Below are positions 11,453 through 22,240 of a DNA stretch of 64,000 nucleotides, piece by piece; position 1 is the first letter of the stretch, and every line of letters begins with the position of its first letter. Made by a program: the position numbers and the translations under genes. The DNA lies in assembly GCA_030770535.1 (NCBI GenBank), contig JASVEC010000091.1, positions 1 through 64,000 of the forward strand, in the 5' to 3' direction. The stretch comes from Batkoa obscura. Taxonomy: Eukaryota; Entomophthoromycota; Entomophthoromycetes; Entomophthorales; Batkoaceae. The notes under the pieces were generated by a model, which made no database searches, was not told the origin of the DNA, and saw only the letters and a program-made list of their open reading frames with translations.

Positions 11453-12232
11453 ATGCTTTCAATAATTTACAGAAATGAATTAAAAAAAAGATATAAACTA
11501 ATAGCTGGATTAAGTAGAACAACAAGAACAGAAAGCATAAAAAAAGAGCTTTCAAGGACTTTTTTTTCACCAAAAGAATTAGTAGAATCTACAATAAAAA
11601 AGATTAGTTCGCTTGAATCAACAAATATACCATTGAAATTAAGTCATTATCAAGAAAGGATATTAAAGTAAGTTATCATCTAACATATTGTATCTTATAT
11701 TGATAATCTATTTACTTCAGCTATAAACCTTCTCAGTTATATTTAGTAATATCAGATGTAAAGAAGTATAATGAATTTTTACCTTATTGTAAAGCAAGTG
11801 AAGTTTATAAATTGCAAAAATTAGAAGATAAAAGTTATATGGAAGCTAAATTGACAATTGGATTTTTAAATTTCGAAGAAAGTTATACATCTAAAGTAAA
11901 ATGTTGGGAAAACAAATTAATTATTGTAAGTTAATATTTTATTCAAATATACGATAATATATGTACACATATCAGTTTATTTTATTGTACTAATTTTTAT
12001 TAACATACATTGATATATATAGGCTCAAAATGAAAATTCCAATTTATTTAAAACCTTAACTAATCGCTGGGAAATTGAAAGTTATGGTCAAGGTTCTAGA
12101 TTAAAATTTCATTTAGATTTTGAATTAAATTCTCCTTTATATCATTCAGTTGCTAAATTATATTTTGAATCAATAGCTAGTGAAATGGTAAAAGCATTTG
12201 AATCAAGATGTCAACAATTGTATTCACAATAA
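11453..12232 (+). CDS. COQ10, coenzyme Q-binding START-domain protein
   Basis: Mitochondrial START/polyketide-cyclase-like protein needed for coenzyme Q function in respiration. Three exons, 11453-11667, 11721-11925 and 12023-12232, with GT-AG introns, give 209 aa. Exon 1 encodes a basic N-terminus suited to mitochondrial import. Exon 2 carries the family signature YKPSQLYLVISDVKKYNEFLPYC and IGFLNFEESYTSKV. Exon 3 has NRWEIESYGQGSRLKFHLDF and a C-terminal helix. Phases agree across all joins. It converges on CHS7, 116 bp apart. The first ATG of the open frame is used; no upstream in-frame coding is evident. Confidence 0.9.
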
Positions 12233-12263
12233 AATAAAATAAAATAAAATAAAATAAAATAAA
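12231..12263. repeat. (AAAAT)n microsatellite
   Basis: About six AAAAT units starting at the stop codon of COQ10, in its 3' UTR. Confidence 0.8.
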
Positions 12264-12348
12264 TAATATTATTACTTAAAATTTATTATTACTTATTATA
12301 TATCAATATACGATTTAAAAAAAATAGAAGTCCGATTAATATTTTCTT

Positions 12349-13686
12349 TTACATTGGCTTTGAAGTACGATGATAGTGGGAAGACCTACCATAAGTATTA
12401 TTAAAATTCAATGGAAATTGCTGTTCTGGTTCCACCAACAAATCTTTAACTTCCCATTGATGAGGATCTTTAGAAACTGTGAATTCTATATCTTCTTTTG
12501 TTAATGAATCCCAATATTTATAAATCATCATAACAGCTAATAAAGTCAACACAGTAGATGGAAACATACCATCAAGGTAATGAGAGGAAAAAGAACATAG
12601 CTGACTAGAAAGTATATTCAAGATTACTTGTCCAAGGATAAAGAATGTAAAGCCTAAGATTATATTACCTATGAGAGAAAAAGTACATGTTAGTAAATTT
12701 AGTTTCTAGTCTATGTTTATAAATAACGCTATTTACCAATTGGCCAATAATCATCACAAGTTTTCCAAACTAATACAATTTGTGATATTGTATATAATAA
12801 CAAAATAGTTCCATTAACTATATAAATCCAAGACCATAATACGACTGGATTATTTGTAGACAATAAAAAGTTTTCAAATGTAGCAATAGAAATTAAAAAA
12901 GAAACCGCAAATGCTAATGAAGAACCTAATCGAATAGACTAATGAACAAAGTATTAATATAATATAATATAATATAATATAATATAATATAATATAATAT
13001 AATATAATATAAATTTTACCCAAACAGATAATTTAGTGCCATCTTCAATTAATTGATAACCAACAAAGCCATTAAAAAATAAACAAAATATAGTAGCCGA
13101 TACAAATCCATAATAAATAGCCACTAAATACTATACAAACATAATTAAGTTAATTTTTTTTTTAGAACAGATAATCAACTTTACCTTATAAGCGATATAA
13201 GTAGTTCTAATTAATCCTGAAATAATAACAAACTCAAAGATAGTTTCTAACATATATAAATAAAAAAATTGAACAAATTCTTTTCTACCTAAATTTAAAA
13301 TAAAGTATTAATTAATGTCAGATTATTACAATCTCAAAATAGCCTACCCAAAGCAATATATTTTGTTTTGACATGAATAATCATAAAAACGGTCATTATT
13401 AATGATATAATATGGATTGTTAAAGTAGCTAAAAAATAAAATAATTAATACCATTGCTTTCTCTTTAAGTATATAATCCTCATCTCGATTAACTTTTGTA
13501 TTTGTATTGCAAATTATTTATTATAAATATCCAATTGATCTTACCAGGTTGAAACAACACTTGACTAAAAGTATCTACAGAACGAGCATAGCAAGCTGGA
13601 CCTGAATCATATTTTGATTCCACTAATTTACACAAAGGTAATGGTGCTATTTCACATACCCCTTTAAATTTTCCAAATTCTAACAT
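12349..13686 (-). CDS. CHS7, chitin synthase export chaperone
   Basis: Seven-helix ER membrane protein that lets class IV chitin synthase leave the ER. Six exons: 13545-13686, 13348-13428, 13185-13288, 13020-13130, 12737-12938 and 12349-12668 (319 aa, near the 316 of yeast Chs7). Visible family motifs are CEIAPLPLCKLV and ACYARSVD near the N-terminus, HVKTKYIALGRKEF, then FFNGFVGYQLIEDGTKLSVW, and the C-terminal SSHYLDGMFPSTVLTLLAVM followed by YKYWDSLTKEDIEF. All joins keep frame. The first intron (116 nt) is longer than its neighbours and holds a small open stretch at about 13455-13495, which I treat as intronic because family members run straight across. Confidence 0.92.
12952..13010. repeat. 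(AATAT)n microsatellite inside a CHS7 intron
   Basis: About eleven 5-bp units between exons 4 and 5 of CHS7; they make up most of that 81-nt intron. Confidence 0.85.
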
Positions 13687-14208
13687 TTTGTTGTATTTTG
13701 TTATTATTATTAGTATCGCTTATTTCTTCTTAATGAGGCTTTCTGTAAAAAAAGAGTTATTTCAAAATCTCAAAAAATCTAAGGATTAAAAGAAAAACGG
13801 TGTTCCTTTTTGGTTTAATTTTGAATTCAATTTGAATTTTCGTTTCAGTTAACCAAATTTATTTAAAAATAAGTTATAGATTAAAAGTTGGCAGTAAAAT
13901 AAGTTTTATATCAAATTATAGTCATCATTAAATTTTATTTTATTTTATTTATTGTCATCTTTAACATAAAAACTCATTGTTACAAACTCATTGTTATAAA
14001 CTCTATATTCTAAATATTACACTTGTATAATAATAAAAACTTAAAATTGTTCTTAATAGATATCTATTTTTAACTTATTTAAATTTAAAAATAACTATTA
14101 AAATATGGAATCATGGAAATCACTCAATTAAGACTTAAAATTTAAACATTTCAATAATAACAACAACTCAATCAGTACATTCATTAATAACAACAATTAG
14201 AAAAAAAC

Positions 14209-14314
14209 ATATGGGGATGTATTTTTGTGTTTAAGGAATTTGCTAAGAAATTTTCCACTTAAATAGCGCTTAAAAAATGAAAAAAATAATGAAGTCAAAA
14301 AAACACTCCCATAT
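14209..14314 (-). mobile_element. Foldback MITE copy (reverse orientation)
   Basis: ATATGGGGATGTATTTTTGT at the left and CACTCCCATAT at the right, with core TTAAATAGCGCTTAAAAAAT. Near consensus. Confidence 0.85.
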
Positions 14315-14780
14315 TTACTAACAATGATTGAAAATTACTGTTAAATAGCAACTTGGAATTAATTCCAAGATTGTAGTATATACAAACTGAATAAACCATA
14401 TAGTGCTAAATTCCATAAAAGAAGATTTTATTTATGATGTTTGATTTATTTTATAATTTTTATAAACTCATTATTACTCTTGATTTAAATAATAGTAAAA
14501 GTTATTATTATAATTGTTACTAATGAATGAGATATCTATTATACCTTGGTAACCTAGTTATTATCATTATAAGCATTTCTAGCAATATAAATAGACCACA
14601 TAATTACAGTTAAATTAAATAACTTTTTCATTATCAAAATTTATAGTCGTAATTTGGATTCACAATTATATAAAAGATATTTTGTAACGTAATCTAACTT
14701 TTTAGGCAAGTCGATTTTACTAAATGTATAGAATACAACAATTTGATTTTTACAGAAAAATTATCATACTTTTAGACATA

Positions 14781-14882
14781 AATGGGGATGTATTTTTTTC
14801 AAAATTTCACCAACAATCTTTCCGCTCAAATAACGCTTAAAAATGGAAAAAGTAATGAAATTAAAAAAATATCCTCAATATT
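14781..14882 (-). mobile_element. Foldback MITE copy (reverse orientation, diverged)
   Basis: Left AAATGGGGATGTATTTTTTT, right ATATCCTCAATAT, core TCAAATAACGCTTAAAAATGG. Lies 57 bp from an oppositely oriented copy. Confidence 0.75.
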
Positions 14883-14938
14883 TGCTGTTATAATCAATGA
14901 CTAAATTAATTTTAGCTCAAAGTCAGATTATTTTAGAA

Positions 14939-15041
14939 GATGGAGATGTTTTTTGACTTCACTACTTTTTCCATTTTTAGACGATATTTAAGTGGAAAAA
15001 TTGTTAGTAAAACTCTTAAATATAAAAATACATCCCCATAC
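14939..15041 (+). mobile_element. Foldback MITE copy (forward orientation)
   Basis: Left GATGGAGATGTTTTTTGAC, right AATACATCCCCATAC; the inner arms match the family while the centre has drifted to AGACGATATTTAAGTGG. Confidence 0.8.
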
Positions 15042-15437
15042 ACTTTATAATATTGTTTTAAAATAGTACATGTCATTAAGAAGATGAGATAAGGCAACTT
15101 AATGAAATGTATTATTGAAATTATTCAATTTGAGATAGAATTTAACAATAATTTTTTATACTCATGAAAGAATTGAAGTTCACAAGTGTTTTGTCTAATA
15201 AAGGTGATATACTAAATTAGATAAAAAGTAGAAATTGATCATTGTTTTGAACTTTTCAATCACTTTTTTTAATTAATCAAAGTTTAAACTATTCAAATTC
15301 TTAAACTAATAATAATTGAAATTAAAAAAACTCGTTATATTCAAATATTACCTTGATATAAATCACTTATGCATTGTTTAATCTTAATATAGCCCCCCCT
15401 TGTTTGTAAATTATAACAAAATTACTGGGTAATTAAT

Positions 15438-15541
15438 ATATAGGGATGTTTTTTTTAGCTTAATTACTTTTTTCATTTTTTAAGCACTATTTAAGTGGAA
15501 AAATTATCAATAAAACTATTAAAGAAAAATATATCCCCATG
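15438..15541 (+). mobile_element. Foldback MITE copy (forward orientation)
   Basis: Left ATATAGGGATGTTTTTTTTAG, right AATATATCCCCATG, core TAAGCACTATTTAAGTGG. Confidence 0.8.
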
Positions 15542-15691
15542 TCAATGAAATTATCTTTAGCTCTTTATTTATCTAATAAATATCAAAATACAATCAAATC
15601 AAACTCCTTTCACTTAAAGATTTTATTTTGTTTTATAAATTTGCACAGTAACAAAACTGTAGATACTTCTTAGTATGCTGATATAACCATT

Positions 15692-16078
15692 AAGCAATAG
15701 AAATACGTTTATCAACGACCGTAGAGTGTCTATTTATTCATTCTTGGCATCTTTTTGACCCTGATGAAACTAAAGTTAGATCAGTTACTAGGGCTTCGAA
15801 GTGCCTTGCTCTAAAGACACATCGACAGAAACAATTTTTTTTGGTGGAATACAAGTTTTATTGAGATTGTGGGTTTGGAAGCGAAACTGGGGTGTGATAG
15901 GGTAATTATGACCAATCATAATAGATTTTATAGAAAAGATTTTATTATTCTCATTGTTGAAAGTTTTTTTCGTTCAAGAATTGATTTATTGAGATTTAAT
16001 AATTTTGAAATTGAAATCCAAAAGTATCCATTTTTTGGATTGTTGGGAGATTCAACTATGGCCAATAAGATTGAGTGA
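15692..16078 (+). pseudogene. Possible decayed coding sequence, unrecognised
   Basis: A stretch richer in G+C than its surroundings holds two adjacent open segments. One, about 57 codons with no ATG, reads HSWHLFDPDETKVRSVT and ends near 15864. The second, in another frame, runs from before 15869 to 16078 and contains KLGCDRVIMTNHNRFYRKDF. They meet at a T run, which suggests a broken gene or a missed short intron. I cannot name a family. It lies just upstream of the snoRNA introns and could be the 5' part of their host transcript. Confidence 0.3.
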
Positions 16079-16212
16079 ATATTGAAAAAGTTTTTTTTTG
16101 AAAATATTTTAAAAAGTATAAATCTAAAGAAATTTTGTAATGATAAATTTTATTTTTGCTTTGTGTTTATAAAAATAAGGTAAGTATTCTGATTTATTTT
16201 ATTTTAAAGGTA

Positions 16213-16308
16213 GTATAAAATGATGAGTTTATTATCACGACGGTCTTACTAATTAATCTTGAGTAAACTGCTTGCTCTAAACAAATTCAAGCACCTAATC
16301 TGAAATTT
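16213..16308 (+). ncRNA. C/D-box snoRNA, copy 1
   Basis: C box ATGATGA at 16220-16226 and D box CTGA at 16300-16303 are 84 nt apart overall, flanked by short complementary ATAAA/TTTAT ends. A D'-like CTAA lies at 16249-16252. The bases before it (16235-16246) read TCACGACGGTCT, whose reverse complement AGACCGTCGTGA matches, from memory, a highly conserved segment of 25S/28S rRNA. With the D+5 rule the target would be the second A of that segment. The guide before the D box was not matched. Confidence 0.7.
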
Positions 16309-16406
16309 ATTTCATTTTAACATCCTATTTTAAAATGTACATTAAACTAATCCGTTAATTAATAGATAAATCAAACAAAAATGAGAATTCAATAAGGTTC
16401 CTTAAC

Positions 16407-16425
16407 AGGATACAGTTAGTATCCT
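16407..16425. repeat. Perfect 7-bp hairpin between the snoRNAs
   Basis: AGGATAC, loop AGTTA, GTATCCT. It lies in the predicted exon between the two snoRNA introns; a second weaker stem (TAGAC/GTCTA) follows at about 16440-16460. Confidence 0.5.
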
Positions 16426-16530
16426 AATTTACTTTAAATAGACATTAAAAACGTCTATCTGTATATAATTCGCTAGTCATGTAGACTTATTTATTTTAAT
16501 GTAAGTAACTTAATCTATATAATTTAAATA

Positions 16531-16626
16531 GTATAAAATGATGAGTTTATTATCACGACGGTCTTACTAATTAACCTTGAGTAAACTGCTTGCTCTAAAC
16601 AAATTCAAGCACCTAATCTGAAATTC
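16531..16626 (+). ncRNA. C/D-box snoRNA, copy 2
   Basis: Nearly identical to copy 1 over about 95 bp (one C/T change seen), 318 bp downstream in the same orientation. C box is at 16538-16544 and D box at 16618-16621. Sequence outside the snoRNA boundaries is unrelated, so conservation is confined to the RNA, as expected for a functional duplicated snoRNA. Confidence 0.7.
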
Positions 16627-16908
16627 ATTCTATTTTTTAAATGATAATTTAGAAGTTTAAATTAACATTTTATTCTTTTTTTAGGTCTTTATTTATTTGA
16701 TGTTTTTGATGATTTTTATTGAATAAAATTATTTAATTAATTTATATATATTCTATTATGTTATATAAGATTTAATTTTGATTTTTTTTACTAATGTTCT
16801 TTTTTTATGGGATTATGTTATTTTTTATAATGACGCTAAAACTTGAGTTTTTCAAAATTTGATTTCTTTTAATGGCTTTAAATCAAAGGTAAATAAAATC
16901 GACATTAA

Positions 16909-18254
16909 ATGATAACTAAAATAATCCAAAGATTCATCAAATTGGTGCCAGCATTACATTATCATACGCTAAATAAATATCATTTTTATAGTACCAATGA
17001 AGAAGTGGGTTCCTTTTCTCCAGAAAGTAAAAAAGTAAAAATCCATCCTTTAGAAACAACAGAAACAAGAAATGGGATGATTCAAGCTGACAATCAACCT
17101 ATCATTCCTTTAGTGGAACTACCAAGTACACGACAAGAAGTGGATCAATTATTGAAAAAAATTGAACTTTTAGGTCATAAATTGATTGATCGTCCAACAA
17201 GCCTTGAAATGCCAAAAGATTATTCCATTTTATCAACACCTGAAATAGTGAAAAATTACGTTTCTAGTAAAGATGAAAAAATGATCAAATTAATTACTTA
17301 TAATGTAGCTTCATTAAATGCAGCTTTAAAGAAAGGACTTAAGGAATATTTGAATTATGAAAATGCAGATTTTGTTTGTTTACAAGAAACTAAGATTAAT
17401 GAACGACCACTTAATTTATTTCCCGAATATAATTATCAATACTGGTGGCCATGTCAGTCCAAAAAGGGTTATAGTGGAACGGCAATTTTAAGTAAATATC
17501 CACCCATTCATTCCCAATATGGGTTTAATAAAAATGGATTGGATTTAGAAGGTCGAGTTATTACCTTGGAATTTGAACCATTTTTTTTAGTAACTTGTTA
17601 TGTACCTAATGCTGGTGAAAAATTAAAGAATTTAGATAAAAGAATGAAATTTGATGAGTTAATGAAAGAGCATTTATTAACTTTAGAACAAAAGGGAAAA
17701 AGTGTTATTTACACTGGTGATTTAAATGTGGCCCATCAAGTGATTGATTTAGCTAATCCGAAAACTAATTTACAGTAATAATTTTATTATTATTATCTTT
17801 TATTTTATATATAATTTTAATTTAAAGGTCGGCTGGATTTTCGATTCAAGAGCGAGAGAGCTTTACTCAACAATTAAATGAAAAAAATTACCCACGTATT
17901 GATGTGGATCGTTATTTCTATCCCAATGAGCGATGTCGTTACACTTTTTATGGTTACCGCTCTGGTGCTCGTTCTAAAGGCAATGGTTGGCGATTAGATT
18001 ATTTTATTGTGTCTGCTAACTTTATTCCAAATGTTTTAGCCTCCGATGTTCGATTTGATTGTTATGGGGCTTCAGACCATCTCCCTGTAGTTATGTGGTT
18101 TAAAGTAAAAAATATGAAGGTAGAACTTATAAATAAGGAAACTAGTAAAGAAGACAATAATGAAAATTTGGGCAATTTGCAAGCGAATGAAGAAAAGCCA
18201 AAATATGATAAAAGTAAACAATGTAGTATATTTTCTTTTGTGACAAAAAAATAA
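16909..18254 (+). CDS. AP endonuclease, ExoIII/APE1 family
   Basis: Cuts the DNA backbone 5' of abasic sites in base excision repair. Two exons, 16909-17774 and 17828-18254, join in frame (430 aa) across a 53-nt GT-AG intron. Family motifs run in order: ITYNVASLNA (metal-binding Asn), CLQETKI (catalytic Glu), GYSGTAIL, CYVPNAG, YTGDLNVAH (Asp and Asn), then in exon 2 SAGFSIQERESF, GWRLDYF and CYGASDHLPV (Asp-His pair). All key residues are present. The first 120 residues are an extra extension beginning with a basic amphipathic MITKIIQRFIKLV stretch, possibly a mitochondrial presequence. No C-terminal GRF zinc finger is seen, unlike many APN2 proteins. Confidence 0.93.
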
Positions 18255-18546
18255 AATAAAGGGTAATATTAATAGAAGTAAGAAAATTTTGATTAATTGA
18301 ATTTATTTAATTTAATAATATTATATTAAGTTACATTTATTAAATAAGCTGACTGATAGATCTAGTTCTACAAAATTAGTTAATAGTTGAGTTTAATTTC
18401 ATAAAGCAAATAAGTAAAATGAGAGTTAATTAAAAATCGAATTACTGTATTAGAAATAAAATTTCAAATTAAATTCAATACAACAATTAACTGAAAATTC
18501 CCACTTTTTAATAATAGAAATTGAAGATTTAGTATAAAAAAACAAC

Positions 18547-18651
18547 ATATGGGGATGTGTTTCTATATTTAAGAATTTTACTGACAATTTTCCACTCAAA
18601 TAACGCTTGAAAGGTGGAAAAAGTAATAAAGCTAAAAAAACACCTTCATAT
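18547..18651 (-). mobile_element. Foldback MITE copy (reverse orientation)
   Basis: ATATGGGGATGTGTTTCTAT at the left, CACCTTCATAT at the right, core CAAATAACGCTTGAAAGG. Confidence 0.8.
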
Positions 18652-19090
18652 AGTATTTTTATTCTTAAATAACTAATTATAAAATGAGGGTAAAAAAAAG
18701 TAAATAACAGGTATATTTTATAAAAGAAGCTATAGTATTAGTCTTTTATAAAATAAAAATTTTGAAGAATTTTTTTAAAATAAGATTTTATAAATCAATT
18801 TTATATTTTAAAATATGTTTTTTTAAAACTTGTTTATCAATATAATCAACAGGTTTATTTTAAAAAAAACAAAGTTATCATTAGAATTTTAAGGATAATC
18901 TGACTATTACATCTAAAAGTTAGCCTTTCATTACCTTAATGTAAATCTAACAACTAATTTTAGAATGTATTTACTTTTTAATTCTGCTATTATCTCTTTG
19001 TCATTTTTTTAATGAGCAGATGTATTTTTTTAATCCTTTTTTCAGCCTTTTATTTAGAAGTTTATATATAAATATCTAACATCCGTGACG

Positions 19091-19415
19091 CAACATAATT
19101 TGTTAAAAATAGTAATAGTCAACTTCAAGCAAAAAGTAAAATAAAATAGTTATAGAGATAAAAATAGGGATTAAATAATTAGCTTTTTTATTTCATCAAT
19201 ACAACTATAAACCATAATATTATAACTCCTTTTATTTTTCTAGAAAGGGTCATTTTTAACTCTTTTTTCTTAACCTAAAAAATATTGATAAAGATTATAC
19301 TAGATAGAGTTTTTTTGATGAAAGATATCATTATCCGAGTAAAGAAAAGATACTTATCATATAATGACAAACAATTGAGACATTAACAGAAGAAGAAATG
19401 TTTAACTCTTTAGAG
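19091..19415 (+). repeat. Duplicated promoter block, copy A (empty MITE site)
   Basis: About 325 bp that match the reverse complement of 40113-40538 with only about four differences in the roughly 290 bp I compared. It carries the intact target TA at 19360-19361 where copy B has a MITE. Similarity ends at TTTAGAG, 140 bp before the coding start. Confidence 0.85.
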
Positions 19416-19482
19416 TCTATCTGTCATCCTGAAAGAGTTAGGTAAACGTCAACGAGACCACATCATAAGATATTCATAATAG

Positions 19483-19490
19483 TATATAAA
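19483..19490 (+). promoter_or_regulatory. TATA box of the repeat-peptide gene
   Basis: TATATAAA 75 bp upstream of the ATG at 19558; the paralogue at 39.7 kb has the same octamer at a similar distance. Confidence 0.6.
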
Positions 19491-19557
19491 CTTCAAAGCG
19501 ACTCCATAGCTTAAGTATCAAAAAAATCCCGATTCTTATTAATTTCTATTAAAAAAA

Positions 19558-20076
19558 ATGAAATTGACTTCTTGTGTTGTCTTATTCACTGCCATTGCTT
19601 CCTCTACCAGCCTTCCTCTTAAAAATGTACGTGAGGTTGCTAAGAATGCTTTAGGGCAACGATTTATTCCTCCTTATGTACTTGAACAATTGTCAGCAGC
19701 TAAAGGTATTTTTAGGCGTGACCATCCAGATAATGCTAAAGTAGATAGTACTTTACAACAACGTTTTATTTCTCCTTATTTGCTTGATCAAATTGCAGCA
19801 GGTAATCTTTTTGGGCGTAGTTATCCTGATAGTAACAAAGTAGATAATACCTTACAACAACGTTTTATCCCTCCTCATATTATTGAACAAATCATGAACG
19901 GTAACTATCGTAGAAGCTATGGTGGGAACGATGATTTAGAAAAACGCTTTATCCCCCCTCCTAGTACTTTTCACCAACTGATGAACGGTGACTATCGTAG
20001 AAGCTATGGTGGAAATGATGATTTAGGAAAGCGTTTTATCCCTCCTCATATTCTTGAACAAATGATCCAAGGTTAA
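19558..20076 (+). CDS. Secreted repeat-peptide precursor (Kex2-type)
   Basis: 172 residues, one exon. A signal peptide (about 1-19) and a short pro-segment (LKNVREVAKNALG) precede five repeats of about 33 residues. Each starts RFIPP or RFISP and has a hydrophobic helix-like piece (for example HIIEQIMNGNY), then RRSYGGNDDL or a diverged form. The later repeats are bounded by KR and RR dibasic sites, so Kex2-like cleavage would release FIPPHIIEQIMNGNY-like and SYGGNDDL-like peptides. Early repeats have QR instead of KR. This matches the layout of fungal pheromone or repetitive Kex2-processed precursors, but no known peptide is recognised. Relatives are at 21233 (decayed) and 39699. Confidence 0.8.
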   Translation: MKLTSCVVLFTAIASSTSLPLKNVREVAKNALGQRFIPPYVLEQLSAAKGIFRRDHPDNAKVDSTLQQRFISPYLLDQIAAGNLFGRSYPDSNKVDNTLQQRFIPPHIIEQIMNGNYRRSYGGNDDLEKRFIPPPSTFHQLMNGDYRRSYGGNDDLGKRFIPPHILEQMIQG

Positions 20077-21232
20077 GATCCTTAGAATTAATCACCTTAG
20101 TGTATGAACACTAAATGTGATACATACGCTTAATCCTTCAAAATACTTCAAATAAATATTTTTGATTCTAAATGTTTAATTTAAATTTTCATGATTCTAT
20201 CCTTTATATATGTAAATAACTGGATTGAAATGTACTCTATCTTCAATGTTTTGATATAGAATTTAAAGTATCTTATAAAATCTTAAGATAGCTGAAGTAA
20301 TGATTTACACATCTCGATGTTTTATATATGGGGCTTTAAAATGTTACACTATAGTAAAAAACGACTATTATAAGGCTAATAAAATTCATAAAAGTATTTA
20401 AATTTTATTATTTATTATAAAGTTGCTATGTGTATAACAAAATATTAAAATTATTATTTGTAAAGAAATTGTCTACATTAAGACAGTTAATTATAAAAAT
20501 TTCTATAAAATGAATAAACAATAAATATACATTATCAAATTGGCAGTCAATAACAACTACTATCCTTTATAGAATAGATGATATCAAGTAAATTAAAATA
20601 CAAACTTACTTTTATAAAATTATTAGAACTTTTTTAGAACTTTTAAAATGATTAGCTCTTTTTGCTCCTTTTTCCTTGAATTTTTTTCGGAAGTTATATA
20701 GAAAAAAACTTGTTTGAGTTTATGGTCTAATATAACTCTTTTAGGACAGAAGTAGTAAACAATAGTAACTCATTTAAAAAGCCAAAAAAAAAGTTTTAAA
20801 AAAAGTGGTGTAAAATAGGCAATACTTAAATATAGATGTCTATTTTAAAATATCAAATTTGGACTCTTTGTTTATTTTATCAATATAACTATAAAAGATT
20901 GAACTACAGCTCCCTTTTTGAAGGTGGGTTCTTAACTTTTTTCTCTTAACTTATAAATCATCAAGTAAAATTTATCAACTGTAAATTCCATTATAAAAGG
21001 TATCATCATCTAAGTAAAGAAAAAGTAGATTATAAATCAATAAGCAAGTAAAATATTGGACGAAGAAGTAAAAATTAGCCCTTCAAAGTCCTATCTATTA
21101 CTATAAAAGAGTGAAATATATCCTAACAAAAGTCTATTATAAGATGACAACAACAGCATGTGAACCTCAAATAAAACTCACACTTCGAGTATAAAAAAAG
21201 CGCAATTCTCATGAACCATTAAAAGCAAAAAA
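20077..21232. other. Intergenic
   Basis: A+T-rich. From about 20870 on, the sequence is a diverged version of the promoter block upstream of the repeat-peptide gene, leading into its decayed relative. Nothing else seen. Confidence 0.5.
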
Positions 21233-21581
21233 ATAGAGTTGACTTCGTATTGTTTTATTCATTACCACTGTTTCTTCTTCCAGTCTTTATTTATTTATAA
21301 ATGCGGGCGATTCAAGTAAGAATGCTTTAGAAAAAATGTACAATTACAGACTTTTTGGTAGCATTGAATGCTGCTCATAGTGCGGGTAAATTCAGTAGAA
21401 GTTATGAAGGGGGTGATATTTTACAGTAAGGCCAAGGTAGTTTTAATCTACTTAGTGAAATACTCAGAAATGCTCAAGAATTTGAAGATAAATATGACGA
21501 AATTTATCAAGGGTATGATGCTTTAGAAAAGTGTTTTTATACACCCTATATGGTCGTACTTAATGGTGATCGCCTTTGGTA
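21233..21581 (+). pseudogene. Decayed relative of the repeat-peptide gene
   Basis: The first bases align with the signal-peptide region of the gene at 19558 (GAGTTGACTTCG against GAAATTGACTTCT, then TTTATTCATTACCACTG against TTATTCACTGCCATTG). Matching repeat pieces follow (AAGAATGCTTTAGA, AGTAGAAGTTATG for RRSY, GATGCTTTAGAAAAG for the DDLEKR part). The start is not ATG and the frame is interrupted more than once, so it is no longer coding. The upstream 350 bp also resemble the promoter of the intact gene. Confidence 0.7.
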
Positions 21582-22240
21582 GCTAAAACATAACTAACTG
21601 AGGTAGCTAAATTTAACTATCCAAAATATTGAAATAATGATTTTTAATTGCAATAGTTTAAAAGTTTAAATTTATATGATTTTATTACTATTAAATATGA
21701 ATATCAGGGTATACAAATATTCTTAATCTTTATTATTTTAATATATAATTTAATAGAACTTATAAAGTCACAATGTAATCAAAATTGTTGATTTAAGAAA
21801 GGAACAGATAGAATTTCAAAGCTTGGATTTTGATGCAACTTAAATTGAGATCTCAAACCTACTAAGTATCGCAAAACAAACTTCAAAAAATGTTTAGTGG
21901 TAAGGAAACGTGTATTTGGAAAATATTAATCGTAACTCTAAAAATACTTTTCAAATGTCTTTGGACCTTGGTTTTGCATCTATTATAATATAGAGGGGGA
22001 TGTCTTTTTTTAAGAGTTTTATTGATAGCTTTTTCACTTAAACAGCGCTTAAAAAATGGAGAAAGTGATGAAACCATAAAAACACCCTCATATATTGACA
22101 ATTGGTCTCTTTTATAAAAATAACTGATTTTTTATACTTTAAACATTATATTATAATTGAAATTCAAATCAAAAGATCAAAAGTATGATATTATAAAAAG
22201 TTGATTAACATTTTATTGATGACAAATTATATACAGATAA
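21582..22240. other. Intergenic with one MITE
   Basis: MITE at 21989-22093; nothing else seen. Confidence 0.6.
21989..22093 (-). mobile_element. Foldback MITE copy (reverse orientation)
   Basis: Left TATAGAGGGGGATGTC, right AACACCCTCATAT, core TTAAACAGCGCTTAAAAAATGG. Confidence 0.75.

Larger units (their letters stand above)
13687..15691. other. Intergenic with four MITE copies
   Basis: A+T-rich; MITEs at 14209, 14781, 14939 and 15438. No gene seen. Confidence 0.6.
16180..16684 (+). other. Two predicted snoRNA-bearing introns of a host transcript
   Basis: A GTAAGT donor at 16180 pairs with an acceptor ending at 16365, preceded by an ACTAATCC branch-like site. A second GTAAGT at 16501 pairs with a TTTTTTTAG acceptor ending at 16684. 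Each predicted intron holds one snoRNA copy at the same place, about 33-37 nt from the donor. The intervening exon (16366-16500) has no long open frame. The host may be a non-coding snoRNA gene, the remnant upstream, or a 5' UTR of the AP endonuclease at 16909. Confidence 0.45.
18255..19557. other. Intergenic with a MITE and a duplicated promoter block
   Basis: MITE at 18547-18651. From about 19091 the sequence is the promoter block shared with the gene at 39.7 kb. Confidence 0.6.

Noticed and set aside
13455-13495. Possible extra exon in the first CHS7 intron
   Set aside because: It is open and bounded by plausible sites, but CHS7 relatives run directly from the first to the next segment without it.
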